A stretch of 64,000 nucleotides of DNA from NCBI RefSeq assembly GCF_034702125.1, contig NC_085861.1, positions 3,930,145-3,994,144 of the forward strand, read 5' to 3'. Shown in pieces: positions 1 through 28,365 of this stretch (positions within the stretch are counted from its first letter, which is position 1; every line of letters starts with the position of its first letter). The notes under the pieces are model-generated. The model was not told where the DNA came from and did not search any database. It saw only the letters and a list, made by a program, of their open reading frames with translations. Source of the stretch: Engraulis encrasicolus (taxonomy: Eukaryota; Chordata; Actinopteri; Clupeiformes; Engraulidae). The translations under genes were made by a program, and so were the position numbers.

Positions 1-1559
1 ATGCATAGTAGTAGTGGACATTAAAATGACCAAGGCGAGAGGAGAACACCTCAGTCTTGAGAAAGTCTTGAGACTAATTAGCGCAGTGATAAGACAAGGA
101 CACATGCGGCATTAATAATGTTCGGTTTAAATCATTTTCTGATTTGCCTGTATGTCTTCATACCTTAATATTCCTCCATGTTTCTTGTGCCGTTGTTCCC
201 GACTGTCAAACGGGGCTTAAACAACGCGCAGTAGTAGCCTTCCAGACAGTACAAAATCATGTCCCATGTCCCTTCGCATGTGCCCATCTTGCTTTGCGTC
301 CGTTTATATTTTAAACAACTCAATATTAAACGGAATGAAAGGAAGTCGTAGCTCCTTCTGTAGTTACCGGCCGCATGTGTGTGTGCCTTCTAGTAGATAG
401 CCTACTTTTATGAGAAAATATTCCAGAAGAGGTGTTATTCCACATCCATGACCGAGGACATGCGAAGCTTGGCAATGACTTTGCACTATCTACTTTGCGC
501 ATCGAAAGTGCCCTTCAGATCAAAGACGGAAATATTTTGCTCTCATGTAGCTTACATTTGTGCCTTTCCACAACACTGTGCTTGGTGTTTATGCACGGCT
601 ATGCCATTCCTCAGATGAGTTAATCTGTTCTTATAGCATGCATGCATGCATGGACCAGTTAACAACAATTCTAGTTATTAGGCCCTTTATTATATTATAT
701 TATATTATATTATATTATATTATATTATATTATATTATATTATATTATATTATTTTATGTTATATTATGTTATATTATCCTACATTACATTATTACAGCC
801 TATTATATAATTCATTAAAGCTGCTATGATGGTTAAGAAAATGATGGCTAGTGAAAAGGCCCAATGGCTAGTGAGTCACGAAAACCACTAGCCAAAATGG
901 CTGGTAAGCGAAAAAGTTAGTGTAAAGCACTGGTGTGTGTGTGTGTGTGTGTGAGTGAGTGTGTGTGTCTGCACTGGCGCATGTGCGAGTTGTGAGTGTA
1001 TGTGCAAAGACATTAAACCTCAAGGGATTTTCTGTACTTCTGAAATTTCTATAAATTGTAATTTTAAGTTGATGTGATCACTGGTGAGTTGATCATTGCG
1101 CAATACAAACCCTATTGAGTGTAGTGCTGAGTGAATTGTTTGTGCTTGACGGTTTTAACCTTTTGGTAAAAGTGAAATTATGTTCAGCAACACAAACATA
1201 CACACACCACTCTGTTCGCTATCCAGCAGCTACTTATGGCCACATAGAAGTGAATGTTAATCATTAACTAGATCATGACAAGAATAGATCATTTGGCATA
1301 TCACAGCATTCAATAACGAGTAAACATATGTATTTCATTTTTATCTTTTCAATGTTTATGGGCGTGTAATTTCTATAGCCAACAGAAAGCCCACTGTATG
1401 TTTGACAGGAGTTTGCTGAACATTCATTTTTCCAGTCTGTGTGGTTTAACCTCTCTCTGTTGTTGTGGTTGTAACCTGGTGGTGGTGGTACCCTTCACCC
1501 TTCTGTTTTGCTGGTTGCCGTGGTTGCGCTCTTTAACATTCCACACGTGTGTTCCGCAG
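1..1559 (+). other. ADAM22 intron, 5' part of window
   Basis: No open frame with protein-like content was found. It holds an AT-rich pentanucleotide array (687-800), a short TG run near 930-966, and otherwise unremarkable AT-rich sequence. No upstream ADAM22 exon (EGF or linker) was recognised. Confidence 0.6.
687..800. repeat. (TATAT)n pentanucleotide array
   Basis: TATAT units run without interruption to about 752 and then become imperfect (TTATG, TTACA variants). It lies in an ADAM22 intron. Confidence 0.9.
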
Positions 1560-18766
<17,207 letters not shown>

Positions 18767-19189
18767 GAGGAGACCCCTCCAACGCAGATCTTACGAACTA
18801 CATTTCTGTCCGCTTTTATACAAACAAGGGATTTTAAAAAAATAATTTGAAAAAAAAAATCAGGAACACTAAAAACAACAAGGATGGATGACAGAGGATG
18901 AAGATGATGAAGATGAAGATGCTGAAGATGGTGATATGACTCATGGAGGGAATAAAAAGGTGCAGTGGGAAAAAATGTCCTCCAGGACACCGTGAGGCGC
19001 TGTGACAGGAGCAGCCCTCGTCCCACACTCAGCTACACACTGCTATTGTCCATCCCCAATGTGTAGCGCCACAGGAAGCTCAGCTCAGCTCACCTGTCCT
19101 GCACACATCGGAAGCTGCACCACCACATGGAGACATGAAGAGCAGACATGTCTCTATGGCAACACCCCTACCAAGACAACCATGACAAC

Positions 19190-19389
19190 TCAAGAAAGCA
19201 GAGAATATGAGCACATCGGTGGTGCAGAGGTGCTGGACAAAACAAAATAATCGAAGTAGTAAACGATAGATGTCCACAACACTGTAATGCTCCCAGTTGT
19301 TTAATGGCACAGCGTTAAAGGTCCGAAACGCTGTGGCATTAAACAGTTGGGAGCATTAACAGTGTTGCGGACTTTTATCATTTACTTCG
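19190..19389. mobile_element. Hairpin element F related to the hammerhead-like family
   Basis: The tail GAGCACATC...AGGTGCTGGAC resembles the other family members. It precedes inverted arms of about 60 bp (19249-19313 and 19322-19389) with a short loop holding GGTCCGAAACG. The CTGANGA box is not visible. Imperfect flanks ACCATGACAAC and ACCATGGAAAC suggest an 11 bp target duplication. It lies in the presumed ADAM22 3' UTR. Confidence 0.5.
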
Positions 19390-19932
19390 ACCATGGAAAC
19401 GCCCACACCACCCCTCCGCCCAACCCCACCCCCACCCCCACTCCGCAGAGTCGTCGAGCGGCCAAAGATATTTTGGTTCCTCTAAGAATCCCATCCAATC
19501 GCCTGCTCCCTAGATAGGTATTCCCCACCCCCTTCGACACAAACTTTTCTCTGATTGGAGGTGGGCCTGTCTGTCAGAACGAATGGGAAGACAGGGCAGG
19601 CAGGGGTTATTAAGGGGTGGGGGGGAGGGAAGCACGCATTCATTGTAGAAACTAAACAAGAAAAAAAAATACTGTATGCATGAGGCGAAAAAAAAAGAAG
19701 AGAAATCAGCTTAAACCATTCCTAGTGTTATAACGAAGTGTTAAATTGATGATGAGGATGAAAACATGATTGTTTTGTTTTTCGTTTGTTTAGTTTTGTT
19801 TTGTTTCCTTCAAGCGTATGCCGTGGAGACCGCATGTGGCCGAGGGTTGAACTGTCTGCTAGTCTAGTCAGTGGAATTTAACGTCTACTACACACCTGTC
19901 ATTTCCTTCCTCTATCCACCCTGCAACGTTAA

Positions 19933-20576
19933 AGGAGAAAAGGCTTTTCTTTTTGACATTGGGCCCTTGATTAAAGGAGAAAAGGCTTTTCTTTTTGACA
20001 TTGGGCCCTTGATTTCCCACTATACATTGGTTCTCAATTTTTTTGTTTTCCCCTGGCTGCGCGACCCTGGCTGCGCACAACCTCGGACTGTTGGAAACCG
20101 CTGTCGGTCAAAAAATTAGCTCACGTGGTTGGCTGCCAGTGTCTTGCCCCTCCTCATAACACCGCGTTTATACACAAACAAAATGTTCTACTCACCTCCT
20201 GTATGTTGTGTGTCATTGGAGCTCTGTCGAAGATATTCGGCCATGAAATGGCTTCCTACGGGCAATTTTTTGCAGACACAAACAATGCTGTTTTTAATTT
20301 ATTCATTATGGTAGGCTACCATTCATAACGCGTAGGTGAATTGCTTGTTTCGAAACTTGTCAGTTTTGCGGGTAATACAGTTTTTGAAAGGCGGATGTGA
20401 CATCATGTGACACGTCACAAACAACATATGTTGTGCCTGCAAAAAATGGCCCATAGGAAGTGGTTTCACCAAATCGAATATCTTCGGCAGAGCTCCAAAT
20501 GATACACACGTTACAGGGGAGAGTAGAACATGATGGTATAATGTGAAATCAAGGGGAAAAACAAAGAAAATCTCCT
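19933..20576. mobile_element. TTAA-flanked palindromic MITE
   Basis: TTAA at 19929-19932 and 20577-20580 brackets AGGAGAAAAGG / TCTCCT ends and long inverted arms such as GAGCTCTGTCGAAGATATTC and its complement. The left arm contains a 43 bp exact tandem duplication (about 19930-20015). A piggyBac/Kolobok-type target. Confidence 0.75.
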
Positions 20577-20639
20577 TTAACCCTTTCCCCGCCTTCCAAT
20601 CCCCACCCCACTCCCTCTCCAAGGGCCTCTGCTACAAAG

Positions 20640-20790
20640 CTGGCTCAGGAGTAAACCAGCTCAAGTTAAGAGGTAAACTATCTAATAGAAGAGCCCGAAC
20701 GCTTCATTTTCATAAGAAAATAAGGACTCTCCAGGCTCTTCTATTAGATGATTTACCTCTGACTGTAACTTAACCTGGGTTACACCAGAA
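20640..20790. mobile_element. Palindromic MITE, CAGGAGTAAACC family (copy 1)
   Basis: CTCAGGAGTAAACCAG...AATAGAAGAGCC is mirrored by GGCTCTTCTATTAG...CTGGGTTACACC. Further copies are at 20927-21066 and 25873-25966, and a fragment near 9948. Confidence 0.7.
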
Positions 20791-20798
20791 CCAGGGGT

Positions 20799-20932
20799 GT
20801 ATTTCTGAAAAGCGTAGTTGTTAGCAGTTAGCAACTTCGATAGTTGCCAATGGGAAATTGCATTGCAACTAACAAAGTAGCTAACATAGTTAGCAACTTC
20901 GGTTTCGAGAAATGCACCCCTGGACCTTGTTC
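20799..20932. mobile_element. Palindromic MITE, GTTGCTAAC family (copy 2)
   Basis: CAGGGGTGTATTTCTG at the left and TTTCGAGAAATGCACCCCTG at the right, with GTTAGCAACT motifs inside. Homologous to 7489-7618 and 46636-46752. Confidence 0.75.
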
Positions 20933-21066
20933 AGGAGTAAACCATGTTAAGTCAAGAGGTAAACTATCTAATAGAAGAGCCTGAACGCTTCCTTTTCTAT
21001 CAGATTAGGCTCTTCTACTAGATGATTTACCTCTTAACTTAACCTAGTGTACTCCTGAACCAGCTC
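20927..21066. mobile_element. Palindromic MITE, CAGGAGTAAACC family (copy 2)
   Basis: GTTCAGGAGTAAACCATG at the left and GTGTACTCCTGAACC at the right, with AATAGAAGAGCC/GGCTCTTCTACTAG between. It abuts the previous element. Confidence 0.75.
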
Positions 21067-21299
21067 TGTAGTGTAGGCCTCATGAAGCACAGTCTCAAAA
21101 CAGCTCATCTCCCTGATGTAGCCTACCTGCCGCCGCTCCTCTCCCCGCCATGCTCTTTGTACATATGTATAGGTCTACGCTCAGACACCGAATGAACATC
21201 AGTCTTTTCTTTTTTCATTTCTTTTCTATAAAATCAAGAAACAGACTTTGTGTGGAAGGAGGTAGACGTGGTGTTTTTTTGAACCCTCCCTCCTACCAT

Positions 21300-21420
21300 C
21301 TTGTAGTGTGTGTGTGTGTGTGTGTGCGCGCGCGCGTGCCTGTGTGTGTTTAGGTGTACTAAACCTGTGTAATTAATTCTCATTTTCGCGTTTTACTCAT
21401 ATACGTGTGTGTGTGTGTGT
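21300..21420. repeat. Short TG/GCGC microsatellites
   Basis: TG runs at 21306-21330, with GCGCGCGCG, and again at 21404-21420. Confidence 0.8.
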
Positions 21421-21520
21421 ATGTACTGTATGTATGAGTGTCAGTGTGGCTGTACTGTATACGTGTTTCACCTGGAGTGACTGTGTAGATATTATCCTCT
21501 GCAGAATGTAACATCTCCGC

Positions 21521-21627
21521 CCCAACCAACCCAAACCTAACCCTCTCACCCTCCCCAACCAACCCAAACCTAACCCCCTCACCCTCCCTCCCCAACCAAC
21601 CCAAACCTAACCCCCTCTCCCTCCCTC
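21521..21627. repeat. CCCAACCAACCCAAACCTAACC tandem repeat
   Basis: Three units of about 33-37 bp, each starting CCAACCAACCCAAACC, with CTCACCCTCC spacers. Confidence 0.85.
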
Positions 21628-21717
21628 CGTTTTACAAACGTTTTACAAATGTTTTCCGAACGTTAGTAATGCGTTTTTGCAGGCAGACCTGTGTTACCGT
21701 GACTGATAAAGAGACAA

Positions 21718-21911
21718 TTGCTACGTTTACATGAGACATTTAATTTGGAATTAACTCACTTTAATTCTGAATAAAGCTTAATTCCGCTTTGAAAACGTTA
21801 TGTAAACACTTCTTAATTCGGAATCAAATGAAAGATTAAAGTAAATTCTACGGAACAATTTAATTCTGAATTAATAATTCTGAATTAAAACCGTCATGTA
21901 AACGTAGCAAG
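21718..21911. mobile_element. Palindromic MITE (GCTACGTTTACATGA ends)
   Basis: TTGCTACGTTTACATGA and TCATGTAAACGTAGCAA are inverted ends about 190 bp apart, with AATTCTGAATTAA-type internal repeats. Confidence 0.8.
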
Positions 21912-22057
21912 TGTCACATTAGCTGCAACTCCTAGATATGAGCATGGGTACTGTATGTTTTAAACCAGATCTGTGTGTCATTGGTGGACTATCACTGAAA
22001 AAATAGTCACAGTTTGCTGTATTTTTTTGTCCAAACTACTGTGTCTTAAGCTCCGTG

Positions 22058-22430
22058 TACACCAAGCGCGAACTGCGCGACCTGAGCTGCCGAAGTCATT
22101 ATTTCTCTATGGAGGGAAGGCGAATAAAGCTACCAGAGCGAATTCGCCAGGAGCGAAGCTTCTTGAGCAACCAGAGCAAATTTTGACGATTAAACTCAAG
22201 CTAATTGTAGGCGAATTTTCTATTACGCGCTTCGGCGAAAACCAATTGGAACGTTCATATCGACGAATGTCCCAGGCTGTCAAGACAGAGCCGTTATGTG
22301 ATTAGCTGAATCAAACATGTCAATGGCTCGTCCAGAGCGAATAAAGCGAATTCATGGCGAAACTTCTTCAACCACCCCAGGTACCTGGGTCTCGTAGGTA
22401 GCGCCTGGTATAAACGGGCTATTATGTTCC
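22058..22430. mobile_element. Degenerate MITE-like repeat
   Basis: CTCCGTGTACACCAAGCGCG at the left and GCGCCTGGTATAAACGGGC at the right are partly complementary, with GGCGAATT/GAATTCGCC inside. Boundaries are approximate. Confidence 0.4.
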
Positions 22431-22530
22431 AATGGTGGTCCCTGGATGCAGCAGGCTATGTCCTGTGATCTAACTGTAGCTATGTTTAGTCTTCATGGTC
22501 CATAGGGGGCACTGCTAAGGGGAAGAAAAT

Positions 22531-23793
22531 GGTTACACTTTACTTGACGCAAGCGTCATACGCATGACATGAGAGTGTCATGAGAGAGTCATGCCTTCGT
22601 CATGGGAGAGTCATAAACATTGTGTCAATGTTATAAACGTTTTATGGTCAAGAAAAAGTTGACATTATTAGGGCTGGCTATTCCATAATCGAATGTCTCT
22701 TAAGGAGTTAAGTAAGGGTTAACGTTCGGCGAGAAGGTCGCTACAGTGGAATAGCAGCACGACAGAGAGAATCTTTAGACCCCGACGCGGAGCGGAGGGG
22801 TCTTGTTCTCTCTGAAGTGCTGCTATTCCACAAAGCGACCGACTCGCCGAAAGTTAACCCGCTTATTATATGGATATACTTAAATGATTCACACATGCGG
22901 GGACATTTCTTTAGACCTATTTAATGTTAAGATTGTTGCTGCGCAAAACAAAACAGTGCCGTTGTGGAACACCGCTAGGCAACAGCTAGGTAGGCTAGCC
23001 AGGACAACAGGTGTTGTCTATCGCAGCAGCTGATTAGAGTGACAAAAGACCGGACCCCCTGCGGAGTGATATGAAACATTCGCTTTAGCCACTGACTTGT
23101 ATACAAGCCAGTGGCTTTAGCAGTGAACGTCTTGTTGCCATTGACAGCGGTAGCCAGGACAACGGGTGCTGTCTATCACAGCAGCTGATTAGAGTCTTGT
23201 TGAAAAGTCGCTTTAGCAGTGAAAAGTCTTGTTGCCATTGACAGCGGTCTGTTATAGACCAACCCGTCCGTTATCGAAAAATAACAGACGTCCGAACGTT
23301 GGGGAGCCCCGTTGAAATGAATGGAGCATTCGACAGATGACGTCACAACCATATAATAAACATGTTTATGACATGATATATATTTATGACACGAGCATGA
23401 CTCTGATATGACACTGTCATGTCCAGGGCAGGATTAATGCACAGGCCAGGTATGGCTGCAGCCTAGGGCCCCCAACCTGCCAGAGGGCCCTTGATTGGCC
23501 AAAAGTGAATAATTGCTGAATAGTGACAACATGCAATACAATATTGAAAATGTATCTACTGTGTTCATTAGACATGTTGTCCTTAATTCCTAGCTCGTAA
23601 TTATAACATTGTCTATGTACACTAAATTTGTTGGGGAATTTGCCTTCTGGGGGGGCCCACAGCAACCTGTAGCCTAGGGGCCCCAGGCCGTCTTAATCCA
23701 GACCTGTGGGGGGTGCCCACAGCAACCTGTAGCCCCTTCATCCGGCCCTGGTCATGTCATACCTATGATTCCGACGTTGAGTAAAGTGTTACC
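22531..23793. mobile_element. GGTTACAC/GTGTTACC TIR element, 1.26 kb
   Basis: GGTTACACTTTACTTGACGC and GAGTAAAGTGTTACC are inverted ends like those of 16275-16587. The interior includes a nested palindromic unit (TGGAATAGCAGCAC...GTGCTGCTATTCCA, 22746-22840) and a GGGCCCC-rich block (23424-23755). Confidence 0.65.
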
Positions 23794-24795
23794 AAAAAAA
23801 AGTCTCCTCCTCTTTTGCTCTGGTGTTGGAGGTCTTGAGGGATCTCGGCAGCAGTGATTAAAAATGGGAACATGATGACTAGATGTGGAGAGCTGGAGGT
23901 TGAACTGTCTCACTTGAAGTATTTCACGGAGAAGGGAGAGGAGATGTAATTGTGTTATTTGAGGGATTGTAGTTTGATGCTAGTGGCAATTTGGATGGCT
24001 TTAAATATGAAAATATGATATAATTGAAAAAAAAAACATGTCTGATGTCTGAACTTTTTAATATTTTATTTGCTAGCATTGATTGTGTTAATACATTCTG
24101 AATTTAAGTTGAATGTTTCAAATACAGACTTGCCTTTTTAAGAAGATGCTCACAGTCAGAAATGTAATTTCCATAGCTGCCTGTGAAATAGCCTCTTATT
24201 TAGGTATAAGAAAGCTGCATCTCTCACCACCATAAGATTTAATCTATCTAAACTATTCAGAGGGTTTGTTTGTTTGTTTGTTTCTGTGTGTACTGTACGT
24301 GTGCGTCAACAATGACAACAATGACCAGTAGTTTTAATGTGGTGGTTCTCATGTGTACATATACCTCATAGTCACCCAGACTCTGTTACTCAGAAGGCTT
24401 TTATTTTGAAAATGTGAAGCCTGCTGTTCTTTTTGTGTATGAAGGATACTTTTATTTTGAAATGTGGGCACCGATTTTTCTTTACCACTGTATGCACTAC
24501 GACTGTACGTAATAATATCACTGCAACATTGACCTTGAGGAGTAATAATGATAACTAAGTATTTTTAAGGAATCTTTTTAATGTCCCCCAATTCCAGGTG
24601 TTATGTATATACTGTATGTCATCCCAACAAAATTAAGTGCATTATGTATTATTATCATGTATTATTATTATTATTACTACTACTACTATAGGTTCATTTT
24701 TCTGTTAAATACTGAGTTGAACTAAGATGCTGTCCTTTCTTCAATCTTTGTGAACACATGCCTTTCGACATCTCTCGTGAATGCCTCCACCCCAT
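23794..24795 (+). other. AT-rich sequence, nothing recognised
   Basis: Presumed ADAM22 3' UTR. It has no repeat family recognised apart from a short (GTTT)n near 24265 and ATT triplets near 24660. Confidence 0.4.
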
Positions 24796-24918
24796 ACACA
24801 CACACACACACACACACACAAAGTGCAGACGCAGACACACACACACACACACACGGTCCAGACACACGCACACACACACACGGTCCAGACATGCACACAT
24901 TCACACACACTAAGTCCA

Positions 24919-24978
<60 letters not shown>
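24796..24978. repeat. (CA)n with CGGTCCAGA spacers
   Basis: Several CA runs are separated by GGTCCAGACA-type units. Frames through it are low complexity. Confidence 0.92.
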
Positions 24979-24979
<1 letters not shown>

Positions 24980-25111
24980 TCCAGACAAGCACACACTGTA
25001 CTGTACCTGACCCCATACGCCATGGGAAACCCCCACACCATCCCATAGTACACAGACTAATGACATACTGATGACATCTGTCCAAGATGAGATGCACACT
25101 ACCTTTGTGTA

Positions 25112-25302
25112 CAGTCATAGCAAAAAGTTTGTACACCCTTTGAAATTTCTTACATTTCTGCCAAAATTGGTCATAAAACATGGTCTGATCTTGGTCTTGT
25201 TCTTTCTTGTGATTCCCGCAAACATCAGACCATGTTTTATGACCAATTTTGACAGAAATGTAAGAAATGTCAAAGGGTGTGCAAACTTTTTTTCTATGAC
25301 TG
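25112..25302. mobile_element. Tc1-type MITE
   Basis: CAGTCATAGCAAAAAGTTTG at the left and its imperfect complement at the right lie next to TA at the left (25110-25111). The arms share GTACACCCTTTGAAATTTC with the foldback Tc1 element at 11721, so it derives from the same family. Confidence 0.8.
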
Positions 25303-25506
25303 CATATGGGATCCATCTTCATCTCTCTCTCTCTCTCTCTCTCTATCAATTCATACATTCCCTGAAAGCAGAGGCAGAGGGACTTTTAGTAAAGTAAAAG
25401 CTTTTACTTTTGGTCTCCAAAACGACTACTGCAGATGGTGCATCTCAAGCAATACTCAAGTAATGGCATCCAAACGAGTCCACAGCCTCTCTGGTGTGTG
25501 CACTAG

Positions 25507-25510
<4 letters not shown>

Positions 25511-25547
<37 letters not shown>
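25511..25547. repeat. (TG)n microsatellite
   Basis: About 18 TG units; a second, similar run lies at 25785-25815. Confidence 0.9.
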
Positions 25548-25549
<2 letters not shown>

Positions 25550-25780
25550 GCACACAAGTCTACAGCCTCTATGGTGTGTGTGTGTATACTCACCCTTTCA
25601 CTGCTGCACACACACTATGAATGTGTTGGCCTGGGGTGAGGGATGAGGCATGAGGCAGTAGACGTGCAGTTACCGCCCCAATAGCTCAGTAGACGTGCTG
25701 TTACCTCAACAACAGCTATACAGATTTTACATCGTTTCCTTTGTCCGGTTTGATTTGGGGCATGTGTAATGTTACGTCGC

Positions 25781-25817
<37 letters not shown>

Positions 25818-25872
25818 GTCCAAGACCAGGTGTGTACCTGCTCTGTGCTGTGCTGAGTCCCACCACTTCAGG

Positions 25873-25966
25873 AGTCCTCACTTTCTTAAGTTCAGGAGTA
25901 AACCAGGTTAATTAAGAGGTAAATCATAGAATAGAAGAGTCTGGAGTCCTTACTCCTGAACCAGCT
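25873..25966. mobile_element. Palindromic MITE, CAGGAGTAAACC family (copy 3)
   Basis: GTTCAGGAGTAAACCAGG at the left and ACTCCTGAACC at the right, with AATAGAAGAGTCTGG between. Confidence 0.7.
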
Positions 25967-26152
25967 TTGTAGTATATATAGGCCCCAGCTGATTCAGAGC
26001 TGATTAGATAAACTTTGTGAATTTTGTTATTTTCTGAACCAGGGATTGACATCCTCTGGCAACTAAGTGGCTCAGCACAGAGCAGTAAGCCACAGCTCCA
26101 GGCCTCTCCATCCCCAGCAAACCCCTCCAAACATGTCTCTCACCCACCTAGT

Positions 26153-26450
26153 CAATGGTTCCCAAACCTTTTCTGCAGAGACCCCCCTTTTACACCTAAT
26201 GATATTTTCCCAACCCCCACCCTCCATATTCCAAATGACAATTGTCCATTAATATTGCTATTTTTTTATTTGAACTTACAAATACATAAATATAAATACA
26301 TTTAGCAGTCACAGAAGTGAATATTGTTACTAACCAATTTATGGAATCATGTTAACTGTTAAACTGAGGTTTACCCCCCCCCCCTTTTTTTTAATGTCCC
26401 TTCTGTCCGCAACCCCTGGGGGGTCCCGACCCCCTGTTTGGGAACCACTG
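26153..26450. mobile_element. hAT MITE (CAGTGGTTCCCAAACC type, copy 1)
   Basis: Ends CAATGGTTCCCAAACC and GTTTGGGAACCACTG. Target duplication CACCTAGT (26145-26152) versus CACCAAGT (26451-26458), 7 of 8 matching. Located in the presumed ADAM22 3' UTR. Confidence 0.85.
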
Positions 26451-26657
26451 CACCAAGTCAACAGCATTCCCCATTCAGTGCATTCCCAGTGCTGTGCGGT
26501 GACTCAGATCTACAGTTCGTACTGCAAGATGTTTATATAACAGCGTTTCTTTCTGTCGTATGCTGTACATAGACTGACTATTTTAAACAAAAAACGGTCA
26601 ATGCCCATATTTTCTTTTCTTACAATATCATTCAGTATTGTAATATATTTAATATAA

Positions 26658-26663
26658 AATAAA
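26658..26663 (+). terminator. Candidate ADAM22 polyadenylation signal
   Basis: AATAAA follows an AT-rich, TGTA-containing stretch (GCTGTACATAGACTGAC upstream). It is followed about 20 nt later by GT-rich sequence (GAATGTGTGC), a normal cleavage-site layout. Assignment to ADAM22 rests on strand and on lacking a better site. Confidence 0.4.
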
Positions 26664-26699
26664 AACTTTCATTGAAGTGAATGTGTGCAAAATTATTAT

Positions 26700-27530
26700 T
26701 TTATTTATTCAACATCATACCTTAGTGAGCACATATGCAGACAGAGGAACAACTCAAATCAAACTGATTCTGAGACTTCCCTGAACAATGTTGGGAGACT
26801 GAGGGTGAATAAGTTATCAAACTAGGGGATAACATGAATATTTCTTATTTTCCATAATGCAATCTCAAAACAGGAACCACTGGTTTCAAACATATTTTTG
26901 TTTCCTACTGAAAAACAAAGATTTTACACGATAAAATCCCGGCTTCTGGAAAATGACCAGTCGATCCACAACATTCAAGCATGAGGGTTCAGAGGTCAGC
27001 AATGCCAACATGACATCATGACAAGTAAGTAAGATTTGCTATCGTGTTTGTGCACAGCGCCTCCGCAAGTTAACACGTACAGTAGCTCCACAACGCCCTG
27101 GGACAGGTTAACATTGGGGATAGTTTTGGTCTGGGCTAGCCTGGGAGTACCCATGCTGCCTTGCGCGTTCTTTTATGATTCAGACAAGGTCTGGGCACAA
27201 TTTCGCAACAAATTCGCCAATCCCTTGTTTATTTCTCTGTTCTTGGCAAAAGTTAAGCAGCAGAAACATTGCTATACTGACAGGTTAGGGTTAGGGATGA
27301 TTTGGTCAGGGCACAGCAGAGCATTTTCGCATTTAGAAACAGCAATTCGCCGTGGCAACTGGCAACAGAAAAAACACTGACGAGGCAGGAAAACTGTGCA
27401 AACCTCGTCACGTGACAAAAGTGCATAAAAGTGCTTTACTGCTGCATTTGAGGAACTTCGAAAGACTTCGCAGTTCACACCATCACGCGGAATGCACTAG
27501 CATGAGATACGTACGCAAGAACGTAATAGC
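26700..27530. other. Intergenic, convergent side of ADAM22 and TRIM A
   Basis: AT-rich and then mixed unique sequence with no recognised gene or repeat. Confidence 0.4.
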
Positions 27531-27649
27531 AGCCTGGCAATGCAGTTACAGTATAAGTTGAGTCACAGTAGCATAATGCCAGCCTGGCAATGCAGTTACA
27601 GTATAAGTGGAGTCACAGTAGCATAATGCCAGCCTGGCAATGCGGTTAG
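27531..27649 (+). repeat. 50 bp tandem repeat, 2.4 copies
   Basis: Units begin AGCCTGGCAATGCAGTTACA at 27531 and 27581, and a partial third at 27631. The first two differ at one base. Confidence 0.9.
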
Positions 27650-27713
27650 TCACTGTAGCAGTCGCACAATTTACTCCATCAAATACGAATCACTGTCCGA
27701 ACAACGTTTCATA

Positions 27714-28193
27714 AATCAAAAAAGTTAGTTTAGGAGCGCTCTCTGGACTGGAAAAAGTTTGGTTGAGGTGCTCTTTGGATAGGGAAAAAAAAGAGGACGC
27801 AAAACTGAAGAAAATCCAAGGCACTCTCCTTTAAAGGGGTATGCCACTATTTTGGGGCTTAATACAGTTAAAATCGTTGGGCTGGGGTTTATAATGGTGG
27901 TAAAGTGTCTTATTTTTTATGTTAAGCGTTGTCTTGCTTGAAGACAAGTTAAAAGAGGGAATATGTCGCTAAGCTAGTGAAAGTCAATGTATCCGTGTAG
28001 CATTGTAGCCTGCTACACGGACATGGCTACATGGCTTTGTCATGTTAGACATTTAAAAGACCCCAACGCGTTTCGGCAGACATGTCTTCTTCAGGGAGTC
28101 TGTTAAATGCCTAACATGACAAAGCCATCACAATAAAGGCGGTTTAACTTTTTCAAAAGGAGAGTGCCTTGGATTTTCTTCAGTTTTGCGTCT
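27714..28193 (-). mobile_element. Hairpin element B with hammerhead-like loop
   Basis: An 11 bp target duplication AACGTTTCATA lies at 27703-27713 and 28194-28204. The tail has GAGCGCTCTCTGGA and AGGTGCTC. The arms GCAAAACTGAAGAAAATCC and complement (about 27797-27832, 28157-28192) enclose an expanded loop that includes half of a TTAA MITE. On the - strand CTGAAGA (28088-28094), a GACATGTC stem and GAAAC (28070-28074) form hammerhead-like boxes. Confidence 0.6.
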
Positions 28194-28365
28194 AACGTTT
28201 CATACATGTTGGAACTTTCATAACACATCATAATCACCTTCCTGAAAAATGTGGCACGTGTGGCACCCGTATAAAGCTGCTTCCAGGCCAAAGACAAACG
28301 AATAGTCATAACAACAAAAGGTGTAGGCTACTCATCTCGTTGTAGTCTAAATTCCTGTAGACATA

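Larger units (their letters stand above)
18767..26680 (+). other. Probable ADAM22 3' UTR and repeats
   Basis: No protein-like frame was found after the TAA at 18766. The stretch is a mixture of MITEs, a CA array and AT-rich unique sequence, and the first good polyadenylation context seen is at 26658. A UTR of about 7.9 kb is long but plausible for a neuronal gene. The exact end is inferred. Confidence 0.5.

Noticed and set aside
19235..19400. Regulatory hairpin or microRNA precursor in the ADAM22 3' UTR
   Set aside because: Its tail and loop match dispersed hairpin elements, so an insertion explains it better; small-RNA evidence would be needed for a microRNA.
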